Under the pieces are notes generated by a model that saw only the letters and a program-made list of their open reading frames with translations, was not told the origin of the DNA and did no database searches. A DNA stretch of 5,684 nt from an uncultured Verrucomicrobiae bacterium (GTDB lineage Bacteria; Verrucomicrobiota; Verrucomicrobiia; Palsa-1439), in the NCBI GenBank assembly GCA_937927265.1, contig CALBCO010000036.1, forward strand, positions 1 through 5,684, written 5' to 3'. The translations under genes and the position numbers were made by a program. This document shows positions 4,690 through 5,684 of the stretch, piece after piece (position 1 is the stretch's first letter; each line of letters opens with the position of its first letter).

Positions 4690-5684
4690 ATGTGCCCCTG
4701 CTCGACTTGCGCGCCCAATACGCGCAGATCCAGACCGAAGTCGAAACCGCCGTTCTCAAAACGATGCGGGAAACGAAATACATCCTCGGCCCCGAGGTGG
4801 GCGAGTTGGAGTGCGATCTCGCCGGCTACACCTCGGCCAAGTATGTGGTCGGCTGCGCTTCCGGCTCGGATGCGTTGTTACTGGCGTTGATGGCGCTGGA
4901 TATCGGTGCCGGCGACGAAGTCATCACGACGCCGCATACGTTTTTTGCCACGGCCGGGGCCATTGCCCGGCTGGGCGCAAAACCGGTGTTTGTGGACATT
5001 GATTTACGAACGTACAACATTGACCCGCAACTCGTGCCGGCGGCGGTCACGCCGCGCACGAAAGCGATCATTCCCGTTCATCTGTTTGGCCAATGCGCCG
5101 ACCTTGATCCATTGTTGAAACTGGGCATCCCGATCATTGAAGACGCTGCGCAGGCCATCGGCGCCCGCTACCAGGACCGGCCAGCCGGCACGATTGGGTT
5201 GATGGGCACATTCAGTTTCTTCCCATCGAAAAACCTCGGCGGGGCCGGGGACGGCGGCGCGATTTCCACCAACGACGCGGCGCTCGCCGAGAAACTCAAA
5301 ATCTTGCGCGTGCACGGCTCAAAGCCGAAGTACTACCACCCGCTGGTCGGCATCAATAGCCGCCTCGACACGCTACAAGCAGCCGTGTTACGGGTCAAAC
5401 TCAAATATCTCGATGGTTGGACGCAGGGCCGGCAACGGAATGCGGCCCGGTATGACGCGCGGTTCCGCGAACTGGGCGTCACGGAATTGGTGAACCCACC
5501 CTACCGGGATTCGCGGTGCTGGCATATCTTCAATCAGTACACCATCCGCGTGGCGCGCCGGGATGCGTTGCGGGAGCATCTGAAGACTGCCGGCGTGGGC
5601 ACGGAGATTTATTACCCGGTGCCGTTGCATCTCCAGAAATGTTTCGCCCATCTCGGTTACCGGCCCGGCGCGTTCCCGAACACC
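4686..5684 (+). CDS. DegT/DnrJ/EryC1/StrS family sugar aminotransferase, 3'-truncated
   Basis: This PLP-dependent enzyme transfers an amino group, usually from glutamate, to a keto-sugar nucleotide. 333 codons are present, without a stop, up to the window edge; the family is usually 360-400 residues, so roughly 30-60 are missing. Seen: N-terminus VPLLDLRAQY and YILGPEVGELE (32-42); phosphate-binding CASGSDALLLAL (57-68); PHTFFATAGAIARLGAKPVFVDID (83-106); IPVHLFGQCADL (129-140); EDAAQAIGA (152-160), whose D153 would contact the pyridine nitrogen; FSFFPSKNLGGAGDGGAI (176-193) with Schiff-base Lys K182; and VGINSRLDTLQAAVL (221-235). The start and the YILGPEV segment resemble 3-aminotransferases such as WbpE, FdtB or QdtB more than perosamine synthase, judged from memory. 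Perosamine synthase would share the Gmd product, so it cannot be excluded. The start is an ATG overlapping the fcl stop. Confidence 0.94.
   Translation, partial: MNVPLLDLRAQYAQIQTEVETAVLKTMRETKYILGPEVGELECDLAGYTSAKYVVGCASGSDALLLALMALDIGAGDEVITTPHTFFATAGAIARLGAKPVFVDIDLRTYNIDPQLVPAAVTPRTKAIIPVHLFGQCADLDPLLKLGIPIIEDAAQAIGARYQDRPAGTIGLMGTFSFFPSKNLGGAGDGGAISTNDAALAEKLKILRVHGSKPKYYHPLVGINSRLDTLQAAVLRVKLKYLDGWTQGRQRNAARYDARFRELGVTELVNPPYRDSRCWHIFNQYTIRVARRDALREHLKTAGVGTEIYYPVPLHLQKCFAHLGYRPGAFPNT

Overview
The window is a stretch of a surface-polysaccharide (exopolysaccharide or O-antigen type) biosynthesis cluster. All six genes lie on the + strand, closely packed, and together fill nearly the whole window. 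The order is: a GT4-family glycosyltransferase cut by the left edge (to 983); a second GT-B-fold glycosyltransferase (1011-2156); a left-handed beta-helix O-acetyltransferase related to serine acetyltransferases and WcaB (2153-2680); GDP-mannose 4,6-dehydratase gmd (2715-3734); GDP-L-fucose synthase fcl (3742-4689); and a DegT/DnrJ/EryC1/StrS sugar aminotransferase cut by the right edge (from 4686). Two junctions are 4-base ATGA overlaps, one gap is 7 nt, and the other two gaps are 27 and 34 nt. No convincing promoter or terminator is visible, so the genes look like one transcription unit that continues beyond both ends.

The genes form a coherent pathway. Gmd converts GDP-D-mannose to GDP-4-keto-6-deoxy-D-mannose, and Fcl epimerises and reduces this to GDP-L-fucose. 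The aminotransferase probably makes an amino sugar nucleotide; its N-terminus most resembles the 3-keto-sugar aminotransferases such as WbpE and FdtB. The two glycosyltransferases would place sugars on a lipid carrier or growing repeat unit, and the acetyltransferase would decorate them.

The most unusual part is the first gene. Its reading frame contains three blocks of degenerate 7-bp tandem repeats (about 11-59, 442-525 and 578-619). They encode low-complexity peptide that looks inserted into an otherwise ordinary GT4 enzyme. The second and third blocks are largely reverse complements of each other (GCAGACT against AGTCTGC). Block sizes fit multiples of 21 bp, the smallest heptamer expansion that keeps frame. 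Each block falls just before a beta-strand, where a Rossmann fold has helix-to-strand loops facing away from the active site. A separate 10-bp repeat (987-1016) fills the gap to the next gene and supplies that gene's GTG start.

The organism is probably a GC-rich Gram-negative environmental bacterium. Weak or absent Shine-Dalgarno sequences and dispersed 7-bp and 10-bp repeats are compatible with the PVC group (for example Verrucomicrobiota), but this is a low-confidence guess from general impression. No wholly new multi-gene system is visible; the novelty candidate is the intragenic heptamer repeat family.
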